A DNA stretch of 64,000 bases. Source: Sympetrum striolatum. Its lineage: Eukaryota; Arthropoda; Insecta; Odonata; Libellulidae. Below the pieces are notes generated by a model. It ran no database searches, had not been told where the DNA came from, and was given only the letters and a program-made list of their open reading frames with translations. Every line of letters starts with the position of its first letter. Position 1 is the first letter of the stretch. Where the stretch lies: the NCBI GenBank assembly GCA_947579665.1, contig OX388343.1:92856254-92920253 (forward strand). Direction: 5' to 3'. The position numbers and the translations under genes are program-made. Shown here piece by piece: positions 23,600 through 36,900 of this stretch.

Positions 23600-24430
23600 C
23601 CTAGGAGTTCTTTTTTCAAAGGCATCAGAGGAAAATTATTTTATTCAGGAGAGCGAAAGCGTCCACAGTATTTTCTCGGGGCGTCCTCTAGTACTTTTTT
23701 TTCCATAAAAAGCACTCACTTAATGAAGCTCCCCGTCGATGTTCAATTTTCTTCTTTTCTACACTTATCTCGCGAGCATGGTTATTCAGAAGGAACGGAA
23801 AATACTCCAAGAAAGTGAAAACACATTCCGTGTCGGCGCTGCAGAAGAGGTTCGCTGCTGCGGCATTTCCAATCCCGACGTCGACGTTCGGAAACACAAA
23901 ATCCTTGTGACGGTCTGGTGTTAGCGCTCTCGAAGAGTAACTATTAGTCACCGGGGTCACGTCCAGCTGCTGGCGTCGTGTCAGTTGCCGCTCGGCAATG
24001 CCTCCGATGGGATCGCCTTCGTTGCTTTCCCGTGCACTCGTGTGATATCAAACAACGGACTTTTTACCGGACGTCGAAATTCATCTACCACTGCGGACGC
24101 GAGCTTCCGGATGATGTTGGCTCCCAGAGGACGATGTCCAACGCCGCCTCAGCGCCCGCCTAAGACTTCGGAGATGGGAGGTACTCACCACAGTCTCCCC
24201 ACCATTTCCATTGTTTACGTTCTTCCGCTTCTACATAGAAACGAAGCTTTGACACTTAGGACGACACCGAGGAAGTCCAAAATTTTCGCACGTTCTCGCA
24301 CGTTGGTGCCCGAAAGCTTTTTTGGCCGTGTCGGAGGGAACGGACGCGCGTTTTTCCGTGTTTTGAAAGAGGTGAAATCAGTTCGGTGCACTTTCTATGG
24401 GTTCTGCTGGCGGAATCTTCCAGGTTAGAG
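23600..24430. other. GC/CpG-rich island with a possible alternative promoter
   Basis: CpG density rises sharply, especially at 23820-24350. Overlapping frames are open on both strands, as expected for GC-rich DNA. The plus strand contains a candidate first exon ending at 24180. I infer a promoter-associated island. Confidence 0.4.
24111..24180 (+). CDS. Candidate alternative first coding exon (MMLAPRGRC..., proline-rich)
   Basis: From the ATG at 24111 the frame reads 23 codons plus one base to a donor-like GTACTC at 24181. It contains a proline-rich PPQRPPKTSEMG segment. The frame is also open upstream to an ATG at 23985, so the start is uncertain. The one base left over suits the phase of the acceptor at 55725, where joining G to GA would give glycine. 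The donor is only moderate. This is a weak candidate, listed because of position, phase and composition. Confidence 0.2.
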
Positions 24431-27400
24431 GATCAATTTCATAGGGAGATTTCAACGGGGGAGATTTCATAACTATGCTATACGGAGTCGTGAATTCCGT
24501 AATTACCTTTTCCGCGTGGAGGCAAACATTAGGTTCCTGGAGAAACATGACGTTGCACACACATGTTGGTTGGAATTTCTGACGTGGAAGCTTTTTCTGC
24601 ATTCCAAGTTTTGAGATTTTAAGCGGCGCAGGAAAGGATTTGAGATTCCAATGGAAATTTTTCTTCTTGGGAATGAATGCAAAAAGGTACGTTGTATGGC
24701 TGCGGTTTGGTCCCAGAGGAGAGTTTTATTGTTTTTATATCTCGATAAAGTTCTGGAAAGAGCCAATACTCGGGAAGTAACGTGTGGAACAATTTCAAAT
24801 TACTGTCACGAGAGATTTTATTGTGATTCCAAAAACTGATGGCAGAAATCAGTAAATTTTAGTGTCGGCTTTTTAAAGAGCTCAACATGCTAAGCTTCAA
24901 ATGATGTCCGAAGTTCGTTTCGGGTTCCCCCACTTGAGGAATTTTTTCTCATATTTTGCATTATTTGTCAGAAAAATTCCATTATAAAAAACTTAAAATG
25001 GAACTTTCTAGGGCCGGCTGTCCATCATAAACGTCTATACATTCTTCGATTACAGTTTTTATATTACTATCAAAGTTACCCACCTAAATAAGGGACAAAC
25101 CTAAATCTCAGGTTTTGGTTGGTTAAACGCGCGCAATAATTGAGATTCATATGCTTCAGGAAAAAAGAAAAAGGGAAACTTTTACAAAGCATAAGATAAT
25201 TTATTCTTAGAAAACTATGGTTCCAACTCTCGGAGTAATGACCAGGTGAATTATGATTCATATGCTTTGATTCGATCAAGTAGCTAACAATCAGTTGACT
25301 TCCTACTTACGAAAGAATATGTAAATTACATCGTTGTATTCAAAGAATTATTAATAGAGTGAACGTGTAAAGTGCCACCTCTTTGAAAAATGAAAGTTTA
25401 ACTAAAAAATGACGAGAATCGGCAGCCTTTTAATCCCTATGATAAAGATGACATAATCTGCTCTTATCTCTTTAGTTAAATTTTTTAGAAAATTGTTAAA
25501 TGAATTATCCCTCAAATTTGAACTTTACGGACCCGAGGAAATACATTAGTAAATACATAGATTCATGTGCATCAGTACCCAGGTAAGAAAGTATATAATT
25601 CAGATGCTGGGATTTTTCTTTCCTTGTCCCACTTTGCCGAACCAGTGCAACGCCTGAGAAACATCTGCACTCGTATCATTAATCCAAGGTTTAACCTTTT
25701 AATTAAACCTTCAGGTGAAGTAATCCTCCTGGGAATTAATTTCCGCCTTTTGTTTACTTGGTAATGCGAAAGATACGATTTGCATATCTTTTAATTTACC
25801 TGTTGGCATCGATTAATAAATTCTCCTAGTTTGTTTATCAAACAGCCGTTACGTACCAATTATTATTCTTCATCAAATTATCCCTCTTTTGGTTCGATTC
25901 GGATTTTTCTTTCCTCTATCGGCGGCCTGTTTTTCTGGCTCTTTTTCCTTTTCATTGTCATTCGATTCCCTCACTTGTTTAAGTTGATTCATCACCCATT
26001 GTGTTCCAACCGCCATTTCGTTGCACCGGAGGACGTTTTTCTCCATCGTCCTCCTTCGCCCCTTCTTTTTCTTCAGGAGAATTCGCCCACGCTGTCAGCC
26101 TTCAAAACATTCCAGTAGTTCGCACGCCCTTCTGCAGATTGTTAACTCCGCTGACGGAAGAAACGACGAAAAGGCGGAAATTATCAGAAAAAACTTTCAC
26201 CGTCCGTTACAAAAGAAAACTTCATTACTCAATAAAGAGGCGTTTGATGAAGCGGCAACTTTTCCATCTGGAAGCCTCCGGGAAATTGATTACTCTAAAA
26301 GTTGATTCGCAAGTTCCTCCTCGGAAAGTTAGGTTTTCTAAGATTTTAACCGCTCATTCAAGGGCTAGGAAGTCTAGGAAGCTAATTGATACAGTAATTA
26401 AGTAATAATGGATTTAAAACGTGCCGGTAACTTCTATTCGAATAGTCACGTTATATTTATATAGAAATGTGTTACTGGAGAGCAAACGTTTTAGGAAAAG
26501 TATTTTTCCCCGACAAGAAATTCTTTGCAGCTTACATTTCTCATATTTCTGAAGGAATCACTTATTTTAAACAAGGATCTCCCTATCAGAGTATAATTAT
26601 GTTCTTGACATTCGTGAATATTCCACGTATATTTGAAAAAGAAATGGTCCTTGTGAGAGTGGTTCATGATAGATTATCTCCATCTTACACTCCAGTGCAT
26701 TTTCGCTCTTTTCATTCATGAATGTCGAAAATGTCCCGTTTTCATCATCAGATAACAACTTATTTAATTCAGTAATTTCTCTCTAGTCTTGAGATCAAAT
26801 TACAAACTTCGTGTATTATGTAGTGAGAAAGTTGAAAGCATGGATTCTTGTTGTTTTCATCTGTTTGGAGAACAACTTTTTGTGTTGTACATTTTTTTCT
26901 GAGAAACTTCATTCTCTTTGAGAGCAGTGGGCTGCGGCTGAATGTATGGCCCCTGGTTTATTAGATATTGCACGTTTATTTACTAAAACTGATGTTTTTA
27001 TGCATGGTATGCGTTGCTTTATGATTAATATTGTAACTAAATCCACTGTCTACAGAACATTTTCCGTAGTTGATTCTGATCGATGATTTCATTATCAGAT
27101 TATGGAAATTAAATGCTTCGATTTTAGTTTTGGAATCAGGGTTAAAGTTTTAGGAGCTTTCTTGTATTTCCAGCGAATAAGTCGGGAATACCTTTTCAGT
27201 AGGGTAATTTCAGGTAGGAATTTCGAGGTAGATCTTTTAATACTTGTGCTGGCTATGCTTGACAAGCAGTGGATGTAAATTTACGGAATTCATTGCTCGA
27301 GTATGACCACATGGCAACGTGCCAGAAATAGCTGTAACAACTCTTGGACACAACGCCAGGAAGGGTAATAATTGATTTTAGATGGTCAATGAGAGTAGAT

Positions 27401-27710
27401 TAAGTTGTTTATGTGAGTTAGCATTCAGTGGTTCAGACTTTTCTCTCTCAGATATCAAGATAGTAAGTCTAATAATTTTACAGGTAATAAAGGAGTTTGA
27501 AGTTAGTAAATTCTGTAATCACTGCCTTAGATCCGGTTTTTTTGATGTTCAGAGATGAGCACTTGTAACATGAAAGTAAGCGAGTTTCATTTTCTTTGAT
27601 ATCTCTGAGCTCCAGCTCACCCCGAGGGAATTTATCATAATTTATTCACTCACCCACTTTTAAGTTTAAATTTTTTTCAAGAGACGAAGATTGAATACTA
27701 CTGATAGTCA
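24431..27710. other. AT-rich DNA with no recognised gene
   Basis: A locally GC-richer area at 26000-26300 gives overlapping frames in all three plus frames, which argues against coding. No RNA genes or clear repeats are seen. Confidence 0.3.
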
Positions 27711-27715
27711 TTTAA

Positions 27716-27981
27716 TACGTTCCGTGCGATGTCGATTTCATTGGTTGCTATCCTATGGCTGAATACTTTTAATATAATAAATTTATATATATATATAATA
27801 AAATATATAAATAATATTTCAATTATACATAAAATGTTAGCTCTATATGCTGCAATAAGCTTAAAAAAATGCATGCTAACATTTATCGAGTTTTTTTCAA
27901 TATTTATGGTGTGATATGCCGCTCTCAGCCACAGGGTAGGACTAGCGTGAGCGGCATATGCCGCTCTCCGCATGGAACGTG
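27716..27981. mobile_element. Probable TTAA-type MITE with an 18-bp palindrome
   Basis: The left end is TTAA (27712-27715) followed by TACGTTCCGTGCG. The right end, on the minus strand, is ACACGTTCCATGCG (27969-27982). They match at 11 of 13 positions aligned inward. The right flank reads TGAA instead of TTAA, consistent with decay by one base. Just inside the right end lies a perfect palindrome GAGCGGCATATGCCGCTC (27949-27966), and half of it is repeated at 27915-27925. The middle is extremely AT-rich, with a TA microsatellite at 27783-27811. No transposase is encoded. Confidence 0.6.
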
Positions 27982-27984
27982 TGA

Positions 27985-30700
27985 AAGCTTCAGATTCCGT
28001 AAAGATTGGAGCAATTGCATCGAGTAATTAAGTTGAATAGAAAACCGGTAAACAATTAAATTCTTACCTTTTTCATAAAATCATATATATTTATTGAATT
28101 ATGGCCAACCAATTCGCATTCGTTAATAATTCAGCTCCGTTTCAATTTTTTTTTATTTCGACGTTATAATGAAAAATATTTCAACACTATATTTCTCTTG
28201 GTAGCAAAAATATCTTTATTAGAACCATAAGCTCCTTGTCATTGGGTGCAATAATTCTGTGCCACCAGATTTCGTTATGTATATTTTAAGGGTTGGAAAT
28301 TAAAATATTCCATGTAGTTAACGATCTTATATTTTCTCTCAACCTTGATTTGAATTGGCTCGGAAGTATCTGCAGGCTTATGAATTCTGGAAAATATATC
28401 AGTATGGCAGATGTATTTTTTGTTCCCAAATCAAGTATCAATGCCCTTTACTATTACTCTCACAACTAAATTCCCTTCAGTTTGAGTTGAGTACATACTC
28501 TAACCTCATACGAAATCTAATCAAATCCGAAGGTTTCGTTGTCGCGAAATATTTCTTCAACCAGCGTGTAAGGAGTTCAACTGAGACTACCAACTTATCT
28601 CACTCCATATTCAGTACTCCGATGTACTGCTGGTTTTATCTCAGTAGTAACGCAATGACGCCTAACAGGAGTTCATGGACCTGAAACACGGAAAAACTCA
28701 TAAAATATAACATAAGGGTTTTAGACCTAATCGTCTCTGGGCATGCCGATTACCCTGTCACATTTCTACAAAGTTTATGTCCTTCAACGTGAACTGTTAT
28801 CCTCGTCAGCCGTTTTTAAGCCAACTCCGGGAATTACTTTGTGTTCCGTTATTTTTAGTTAGCATATCTATAAAAAGAATTTTTATTAATTTTTCTGACA
28901 TGGCCACCAAAGTTATTCTCTCATTTTTAACTTTTTATTCTATTTTAGCAGGCGTCGTGTTTTATTTTTTTGCTATCTTTTCCTCGTTCTTGAAATTCCG
29001 GAGTCTTTGCGAACGAAATGGAAGTTTCGAGCTGAAGTAAACCTAAACCTTCGACGTTTTCAGTGAATGGAGTGAAAATTGCCGACAGTATTTCTGGCAT
29101 TCCATACTGACGATTTCACTGATAATACTTCAGGAAATGAAACCGATATTTTGGATTACGATGAATCTGTTTTGAGTTTTTCTCTCATTATATACTCTCG
29201 ACTGAAGGAAAATGTAACTCTAAACTAGAATTCCCTAACTCTTATAAGAATATCTACACTACGCACATTTTGATCAAGCAAATGTGATGATGAAAGATAG
29301 CTATTTTTAACAGTGAGAGTAATAAGAAAATGATTGTGTTAATGTCATTGCGATTACCTCATGCAGATATGTTTGCTTGCTTATAGACGAAAGAGGGGTG
29401 CTCCTTACAACCCAAGTTAATATTTCCTTAAACTGTTAATTTGAAATTTATACACACGTTTATCGCAGAAAAAACCTAAAGCATATTATTACACAAAATT
29501 CCGTTGTTTGCTGTTCTTGTTGAAAGCAATTAAATGTAAATCCTAATGCTGAGAGGAGTATTTGACTAATTATAAGTTTCCTTTATATTACTTGGATATA
29601 GTTAGTTTTCGGAGAAAAACGGCTGGGCTGGGTATCTCATCTTTAATCTTCCAACTCATCGAAATATTTCGGCAACAAATCTTCCCAATATCTGTGGTTG
29701 AAGAGGTCTCACATACCACTACGGAATACGCATTTTGCTCATGTTGTCGGCAAGTTGGGTGAATTGATATTTCTGAGGCGGTTACGGTGCTTGAGGTCGT
29801 TCATTATGGTCGTGTGGTTAACCTTTGCTCGTTTTGATTGGTTGACATTATCCAACAACCTTTGCACTACAGCTTAGTGGTTATGAATGTACTTATCTAT
29901 TCATCAGGATTTTCATTCAATCATGTGTTTTTTTACGGTCAATCTTTAGATTTAGCTATATTTTTTAAATAGCCATAATTTAATCCAGAAGAATCTTAGA
30001 TCACAAAATAAAATAATGGTTCCATCAATTAAAGTGCATTTTAAAGTTACCATCTTTTCATTTGGTAAAAATAGTTGATTTAACCACTCAGAATACACAT
30101 CGTCATAAGAAAATTAATGAAACATGGCTTCCTGTTTTTGTTTCTGTGGTATGTTTACAATGGAACAGTTCTCAGTATTAGAACGCATCGAAGTTTTATT
30201 TTGTATAAAATATTTTTACTCTTTCTATTCATACATTTTACAGAGAATACGTTTTTATAAGGGCCAAAGCAGAAACGTAGGCATTTCTCAAGCCAATAGC
30301 GCATCCTTTTCTTTGGCGCGATGATTCTGTAATCGGTCTGCCCTGCGATCTTTCCAACCGTTCAACTTCCTCATTTCCGCTCTATCAAAAACGTCTGTGT
30401 GATTCCGCAAAACAAGAGACCCGTCATCCAATTTCCGAACCAATTATTAGGAAGACAGTTACGCCATTTCGGCCGACTCGCGGAACACGACTCGGATTCC
30501 CCAAATGCTTCCAGGAAGAAAGCTAGTCAACATCTTCTGGGACGGAAGGGAGGAACAGCCTGAGTTGAATGATAGGTATCTTACACCTATGATTCTAAAG
30601 TTGTGGGATGCTAGAAAGCTCTTGTTGTGCTGTTTGATTTTCTATAATTATATATTATGATTGTTTAACGTCATAGACACGCTTAAATATGCGATATCTA
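27985..30700. other. AT-rich stretch, nothing recognised
   Basis: Open frames at 28355-28684 and 28777-29040 show no known domain and no splice context. No RNA genes or clear repeats were found. Confidence 0.3.
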
Positions 30701-30705
30701 CCAAA

Positions 30706-30787
30706 GAAAAACGGACTTGAAAAAGTCTGACAGGACAGGGAATCTAACCCGGGATCCTCCTCTTGTCAGATTTCCAGTCCGTTTTTC
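30706..30787 (-). repeat. tRNA-SINE fragment folded into an inverted repeat
   Basis: The minus strand carries a B-box-like GGGTTAGATTCCC (30738-30750). Flanking it, GAAAAACGGACT (30706-30717) is the exact complement of 30776-30787, and TCTGACA (30726-30732) complements 30764-30770. The segment can therefore fold into a hairpin with the B box in the loop. It may be two SINE pieces inserted head to head, or a fold-back element built on a tRNA-derived head. Confidence 0.5.
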
Positions 30788-30799
30788 CTTGGGAGATTT

Positions 30800-33780
30800 C
30801 CTTGGTGCACGCCCTTATGTGCAAAGATACTTTAACCTTCAACCTTCTCCATGCAATATATATATATACGATATATTTAATTATCTGATTGATTACGTGG
30901 TAGTGTTAATGGTAAAAATATTTTGATCCCGCTCTAAGATGGAATTTATCTAGAATATTTGATGCTCGAGGCGTGGAGACAAGAAAGTCACCTCCGTTCG
31001 GAAACAGTATAATTAAAAAGGAAACATGTATGTCCTTTTTCTAATAAGCTTATGGAAATGAATACCACGCATTTTGCGAAATTTTGCTGTAATAACGTAA
31101 CGCATCCTAATTAATGGTAACTTAATCTCTTTCGAAATTAGTAACTGAGATATTTTACATCGCCTGCATAGAATTTGAGAATTGTATCGTGTTGTATGTA
31201 CAAATATTCCGCGTAAGTTTTAATTATGAACAAGCCTCGAATTCGAAGTATATCTACTCCTTCCCTATTGCGAATTTGGGCCTAAATCGGCAAAGATATG
31301 GTCATATACGCCTCAAAGATAAGTTAGTGATCCATGGAGGAAAACAGGCAGTTGAGTGCTTCCTTGCATAAAGCTGAAGTGAAGGATATTCACTTGAAAT
31401 ACGAGGCGATGGATATAAACCTCTGACTCTCATGCCATGCGCATTAGTATTTAAATTGGATCTGTAAAGTCGGTGAATATCTCCCAGAGTGGCTCTTAAA
31501 AGGCTTCTCCTCAAGCATTGCCCTTCGCCTGAAACCGGTCCAGAGCCCTGCATTGCGTCCAGTCGAATCTCCGTCCCGTTACGTGTCGACAACTCACTCT
31601 CTCCCACGCCGAGGGATAAAGACCCAAAAGAAAAAAGAACACCGGCTCATTGACATTCGGCTCTCCCCAAAGTCAACTCTTCAGCCACTTCTCGCCGAGG
31701 GCCACGGCTCGGAATCGCCACGTGTTACGTTATTAATGGTATCTTTCGCTTACTCATTTTCGTAGTAAGATCGAGGGCCTTCGATAAACCGGCAACGCTG
31801 CGATCTCACCGCGGGAGGATTCGGAACTTAAGGAATTGCGGAAGGAAAAGAGTTGGAGATACCGCGTTGGTCACCCCCACCTATCACACCGTTTTAAGTT
31901 ATTCAGTTGCCGTTGAAATCTTCGTTCGCATCCAAATTCAGTTTATCATCACAGTCATCAATCATTTTCTCCGAGAAAAATATCCCAGATTATGTTTCTT
32001 TGAGAGAGCGGCAGTCAACGGGATGACTGAAAATCGTGGAAGATGATAATGATATATATCTAGAGAATGCTTCAATTCGATGGTGAAGTCCTACGTAAAT
32101 GAGAGGTCTTTCTTTTCAATTCCTTTAGGCCCTCTTATAAGTGTTTCGAATGCGAATATTTTTCCTTGCACTTCAATGATACAGTGAGTAGGTTAACCAG
32201 TAACTTGTCTACAAGTAACTTTTATTTCTGCAGGTTTTCACCCCCTGCGGATTATTCAATCATTATTATTAATTATTTAACTCACACCCTCCCAGGTTTA
32301 TGTTATTTCACCTCGCCATCCATTCAAATATACTGCTAGTACGTGTATTTGTACTTTTTTTTATTGCTACGAGTATATATTATAAAACATAATTCTTAAT
32401 TATCGATTAATTTTCGTATGGATTTTGTAAGTGTTGATTATTATTGGGCCGCAATTCTTAAGAATAGCATTCTTTTTAATAATATCAGTAGCAGTAAAGG
32501 ATCATCAATGACGTAAGAACACATTTGGATGAAAAATGCGAAATATATCCTGCATGACGTAAGAAGAAGTTAGGACAAAAAATATGAAATGGTTAGTAAT
32601 TGATCTACGAAGAAGGTAAATGAATAAACTAATGTTTTCTTCAAGAAATTTCGCCGAAGTAATTAAACAGTTCTTATGATTGGTGTAACGCATTAAGATT
32701 CTTAAGTGGGTAATTACCACAATTTACGTATCCGCCACCGTAGTAGAATCCGCATCAGCACGTTTTTTGTTCTTCAGCTTCGGATAATCATCATTCTTTT
32801 TCATAGGCAAGTGTAGTTTACGTAATTGTATTACTCTCTTCCGTGTTTCTCCTCACCGACTTCCAGTAGAAAAGCTGAACGGTGCAGGTCTTCGGTAGAA
32901 TAGCCTTGCGTTTACGACGTTGAACTTGTGTGTTCAAAGTTATGGAAAGACAGGAAGATTGGGGTTCAAGGGCTAAGGAATCCGGATTACGAAACGGCGT
33001 AGTTGTAAGGATTAGAGGCGGAAAGGCGGCAAATCGAGGCAAAGACAAACAGTTGTTCACTTTAAATGATCTAAATGCCGCTGCAATACACGGTCATATC
33101 TACTGTGCTTCATTTACCTAAATTATCAGCAATTTACAATTATGGTTAGGGTTTCATAATGTCTTCTAACGCAATTTATTTTAATCTCATTTGTACACGA
33201 AGACCTTTTTCGCTTCAAGAGGTTTCGATCCAGGTTTGCATACTTTTATTTCTCAATTTTACGATCCAGTGTGTTTCGAATCCTTTTTTTGGAAGTTTTT
33301 CATTTCCCTTTCCTCTCCGTAAGTGCTTGCTTGCGGTGGAATATTTTTTCTCCCTTTTCAGCATAATAACGCCGTTTCATGTTCTAGAAATATTTCTTCT
33401 ACATTTCACTCATATCTCTCCTTCTGTATGTATTCAAATGCCGATTAATTGTAGCGGCCCATCACATTTTGGTAAAATGTTTTCCTGTAAACAATTTTAA
33501 TATGTTCTTTAACAGATAAGAACATTTTAGGCGAAAATTTCTTTATCTTGGAATTAATTTTACAACGCCATTTCAGTCTGAAAATGAATTCAATTCAAAT
33601 TCAAACTGAATAATTGATAGTAGGGTCCTTAGTTATGGTCCTCTTCCTTGTCAGCTCTCGTCGAAACTTCCTCAGTTAGAGGATCGATGCTTTTTAGAAC
33701 TTGATGAGTCTATCAGAGGAATGATGACCGGAATCTCGAGAGTCTGTTCGTTTTCTCACTTCTAACTCCTGCCACGCCAA
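30800..33780. other. No recognised gene; one GC-richer patch
   Basis: Sequence at 31390-31870 is GC-richer, with antisense overlapping frames that have no family resemblance. The rest is AT-rich, with poly-T and poly-A runs. A short TA microsatellite lies at 30858-30878. Confidence 0.3.
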
Positions 33781-33844
33781 ACGTACGCGGTGATTTTCTT
33801 CACCTCACGATTCAATGTGACGCTTGGCTGCTCCGTGGGTAACA

Positions 33845-33997
33845 ATGGGAAATCCGAATCGCTGCTGCGTGTTGTCGAACTCCACAAGGACTCCTCGCAG
33901 TCAGCTGCTGTCTCCGTTCCGGACTAGGAGGAGCCACGAGGTTTCGTTTTTTGATTCCGTTTCTCCCCAAACGAATCTTACGTGCGAGGAAAGTTAA
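33845..33997 (+). CDS. Short open frame starting MGNPNRCC, possible myristoylated N-terminus
   Basis: A 50-codon frame starts at 33845 with Met-Gly-Asn followed by Cys7-Cys8, the pattern of an N-myristoylated and palmitoylated membrane-anchored protein; cyclin Y, for example, starts in a similar way. It lies in a GC-richer patch. No good donor lies in frame: a GTTTCG at 33941 is weak, and a better GTGAAC at 34001 follows the stop. A GTAACA donor-like site at 33839 sits just upstream of the ATG, which would instead make the upstream DNA a non-coding exon. Protein identity is not established. Confidence 0.15.
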   Translation: MGNPNRCCVLSNSTRTPRSQLLSPFRTRRSHEVSFFDSVSPQTNLTCEES

Positions 33998-33999
33998 CA

Positions 34000-36900
34000 G
34001 GTGAACACGCCGGATGTAATTCCGAGTTTATCTCTTTCGATTTGAATTTCGGAGCAGAGGCAAGTGGACGCGTTCCCTAACGTACTTTTGGAATGCGAAC
34101 TGAAAGTTCCCGTTACCGCGTCGTTGCTAATGTTCAGTCGAAAAAAATGTCAATAAAATTGCTAATCCTCGATCAAAATTCCTACACCTTCGCCTTGTCC
34201 AGTTTGTTTTTTGAAGAAGTCGCTTTGGCATAATGGCTTCAACCAGAAAAAAATTTGAGGAATCTTCGTGAGGCTCCGCTCTATCTTTCAGCACATGAGA
34301 AAATGGTAGTGTAATTTTCCTGGGTTGCTATTTCTCTTTGCAGTGACAGTGTGATAGCATTAATCTTTTTTCTGTCAAGTTATTAATCGAAGGATACCAA
34401 GTTTACTTTGAAGATAGTTTCTACTGGTGCAAGCGGGCGTTGAAGTTGCAACGATAATAATATAATTCTTGAAATTATCAGTCGTATGTTTTCGATTTCG
34501 ATTCGTCGCCTACACTTAAAGATACCACGTAAGTCGTTGTTACAATTATAAAAATGTGTGATCATCAAATGTTTTTTCGTTAATGTTCATACGGGAATCC
34601 TGCACATTAAATTCCGCTTCTTTCATTTTTCTGTAGCGTATATTTTCATATACTTTGAAAGATCATTTAAATTGCAGAGCTATTTTCAGAGTATATACTA
34701 GGGCTGATGAGTCATCGCATAAGTTATTTAATTATCTTTCTTTCCTGAATTAAATTTTCTGGTCGATGATTATTTCTTTGCACGTTAGCTGGCTCCACGG
34801 TGATTAGGGATTGCATAAAAGCCTCATTTCTATGCTCTGCTAATTAGAATGATATTCAGCATTTCGTTCTTTAAGAACATTTAGATTTTATAAAGTTTCA
34901 TTTCTGTTATCTGAAATTTCCTGGAATATTCATCCTGTTGTCACGTACAGTCTGGCTGTAGATACTTAGAACTTATAGAAAAGTGATTAAATGAAACGTA
35001 AATTTATCTGTCATTTATCATCTAAAGGGTTATACAACTAAATCATGAACTTGTCGTATTAGCCATTTTTGCGAGTAAGTGATTTGAACATTACTATAGA
35101 AAAAAGGAGACTCAAAATTGACAAATCAAGGAGCGATCTTCTGTTCTTAAATAAAACATTTCGTGGAATGAATTATATACAGTGTAGAGTGACTACGCCA
35201 TTGCATAATTTGATATTCTAAAAAAATGTCCTCTTGCTTCACTATCTGGCAAACGATATATTCTTTCCAATAACGATTTATGAAAATCATTTCTCAAGTA
35301 CGTTCACAATAACTAATTACAAACATAATTACAAGTTTACCACAAGTGGTTTTGCTGCACCTTGAGGAATAATTGACCTGCAAGAAAAATATCTCGTCGA
35401 ATGAAAAATCTTGCATGATAAGTACTAGACAAGTCATGTCGATGCTGTTTCATGGTTCAGCTAAATTCGTAATTTATATTGTATTTTGTGATAAGGCATT
35501 TAGAAAATTGTTTACATAGATGTATGATACATTGAAATATCGTTTGAATATGGTTTGAATTAGCGTCGCCACCTGTCCGTAAGACTAACTGCGGTGGTTG
35601 TTTTTACAAATAATAATTTGCCAATCGCTACGAATTTGTCTCTTTCCGCATCTCATATCTAACTGCAGAGGGCAGGTGAATAGAAGCTAAGGGAGGATCC
35701 GCCAGGCCAACGGTATTCGGGCAAAGCTTCAGAATTTGAATGTTTAGAAATTATACACCTGTTTGGAACGGTTGGGACGTTGGAGCGATTATCATCGAAA
35801 AAAGGGACCCCATTAACCTGCTTTTATGACTTCTCCCCTCTTCCTTCCTCCCCCTCCCTCCATTTCCTCTCGGCAAAATAATCTAGTTCAGCTGTTTGCC
35901 CCTCTTTCATCCGACTACTCTTCCTTTCCAAATGGTCCCACTTTAGCGCCCGCTGATGTTGTTGTCGACCTGATCATAAGGTATCCGAGAATCCGGTATG
36001 ATGGTTTCAATCATCGTCGTCATGGAGCTTTACTTTAAGAGTGAGTTTAGGAATTCAGTTCACTAAGGAGACAGCTCGGGATTCTGTCTTAAGTCTCTGG
36101 TGGTTTACAGTGTGTACATGTGAATGTATTAGAGATGGAGGAAGATTTAGAAATCACATTAAAATGTACTATGAGAAGAGGAGGGAAATTTCTTCACGGA
36201 AGATAATCTCCTGGAGTAACTATTCCGACATTGGTTTGAAGTCCATAAAATGTTCTGTAATATTTTTTCACCATTAAAACTACCTATGTAAAATCTTAAT
36301 TTTGTCTGTGGAACTACAATTTAGGGAGTTGCTAATGTCCTTTCGAATCTAGAATAAAACTGTCAGTATAGGTTTGACCTTGAATCAGGGTTCGAAATAT
36401 AAGCCAGGAGTTGGTGAGTTTGATAATTATGCAATACAACTATGTCATAACTCATATGTCAATCAATCATCTAAAGTATATTAAGGAATACCAACTACGA
36501 TAAGCAAATGCATCTATCAACTTCATGGCGATGTGACGTACTACTAGCCTCATATCCCAGATATTAAATGATGTCTAGTTAAGCCAAAGGGATCAGAACC
36601 TGCGGCATTTTCGCCGCCCATTTAGACTAGGGCAATGCATCACGTGCGACTTTCCGGTGCCTTCCGGTGAAAAAAATGCTCCAAACCCCGGGGCTGAACT
36701 AAGCCCCCTCCATAAGGTGGTTATATAGTATATTTATGGCCTCAATTTTAACAACACCCGAGAAGGAAAGTGAATTTAAAAAAATATTTTTTAACCACTA
36801 TAAAGAACAAGATTAAGCTTTGCGTCCGATAACAGTGAAGAACTTTTTGTGCGCAATTATTTTATTTAACGACCGGTTTCGCCACCGATGCAGTTGATTC

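Noticed and set aside
26001..26405. 134-codon plus-strand frame
   Set aside because: Two other plus frames are open across much of the same segment, and no conserved motif is visible.
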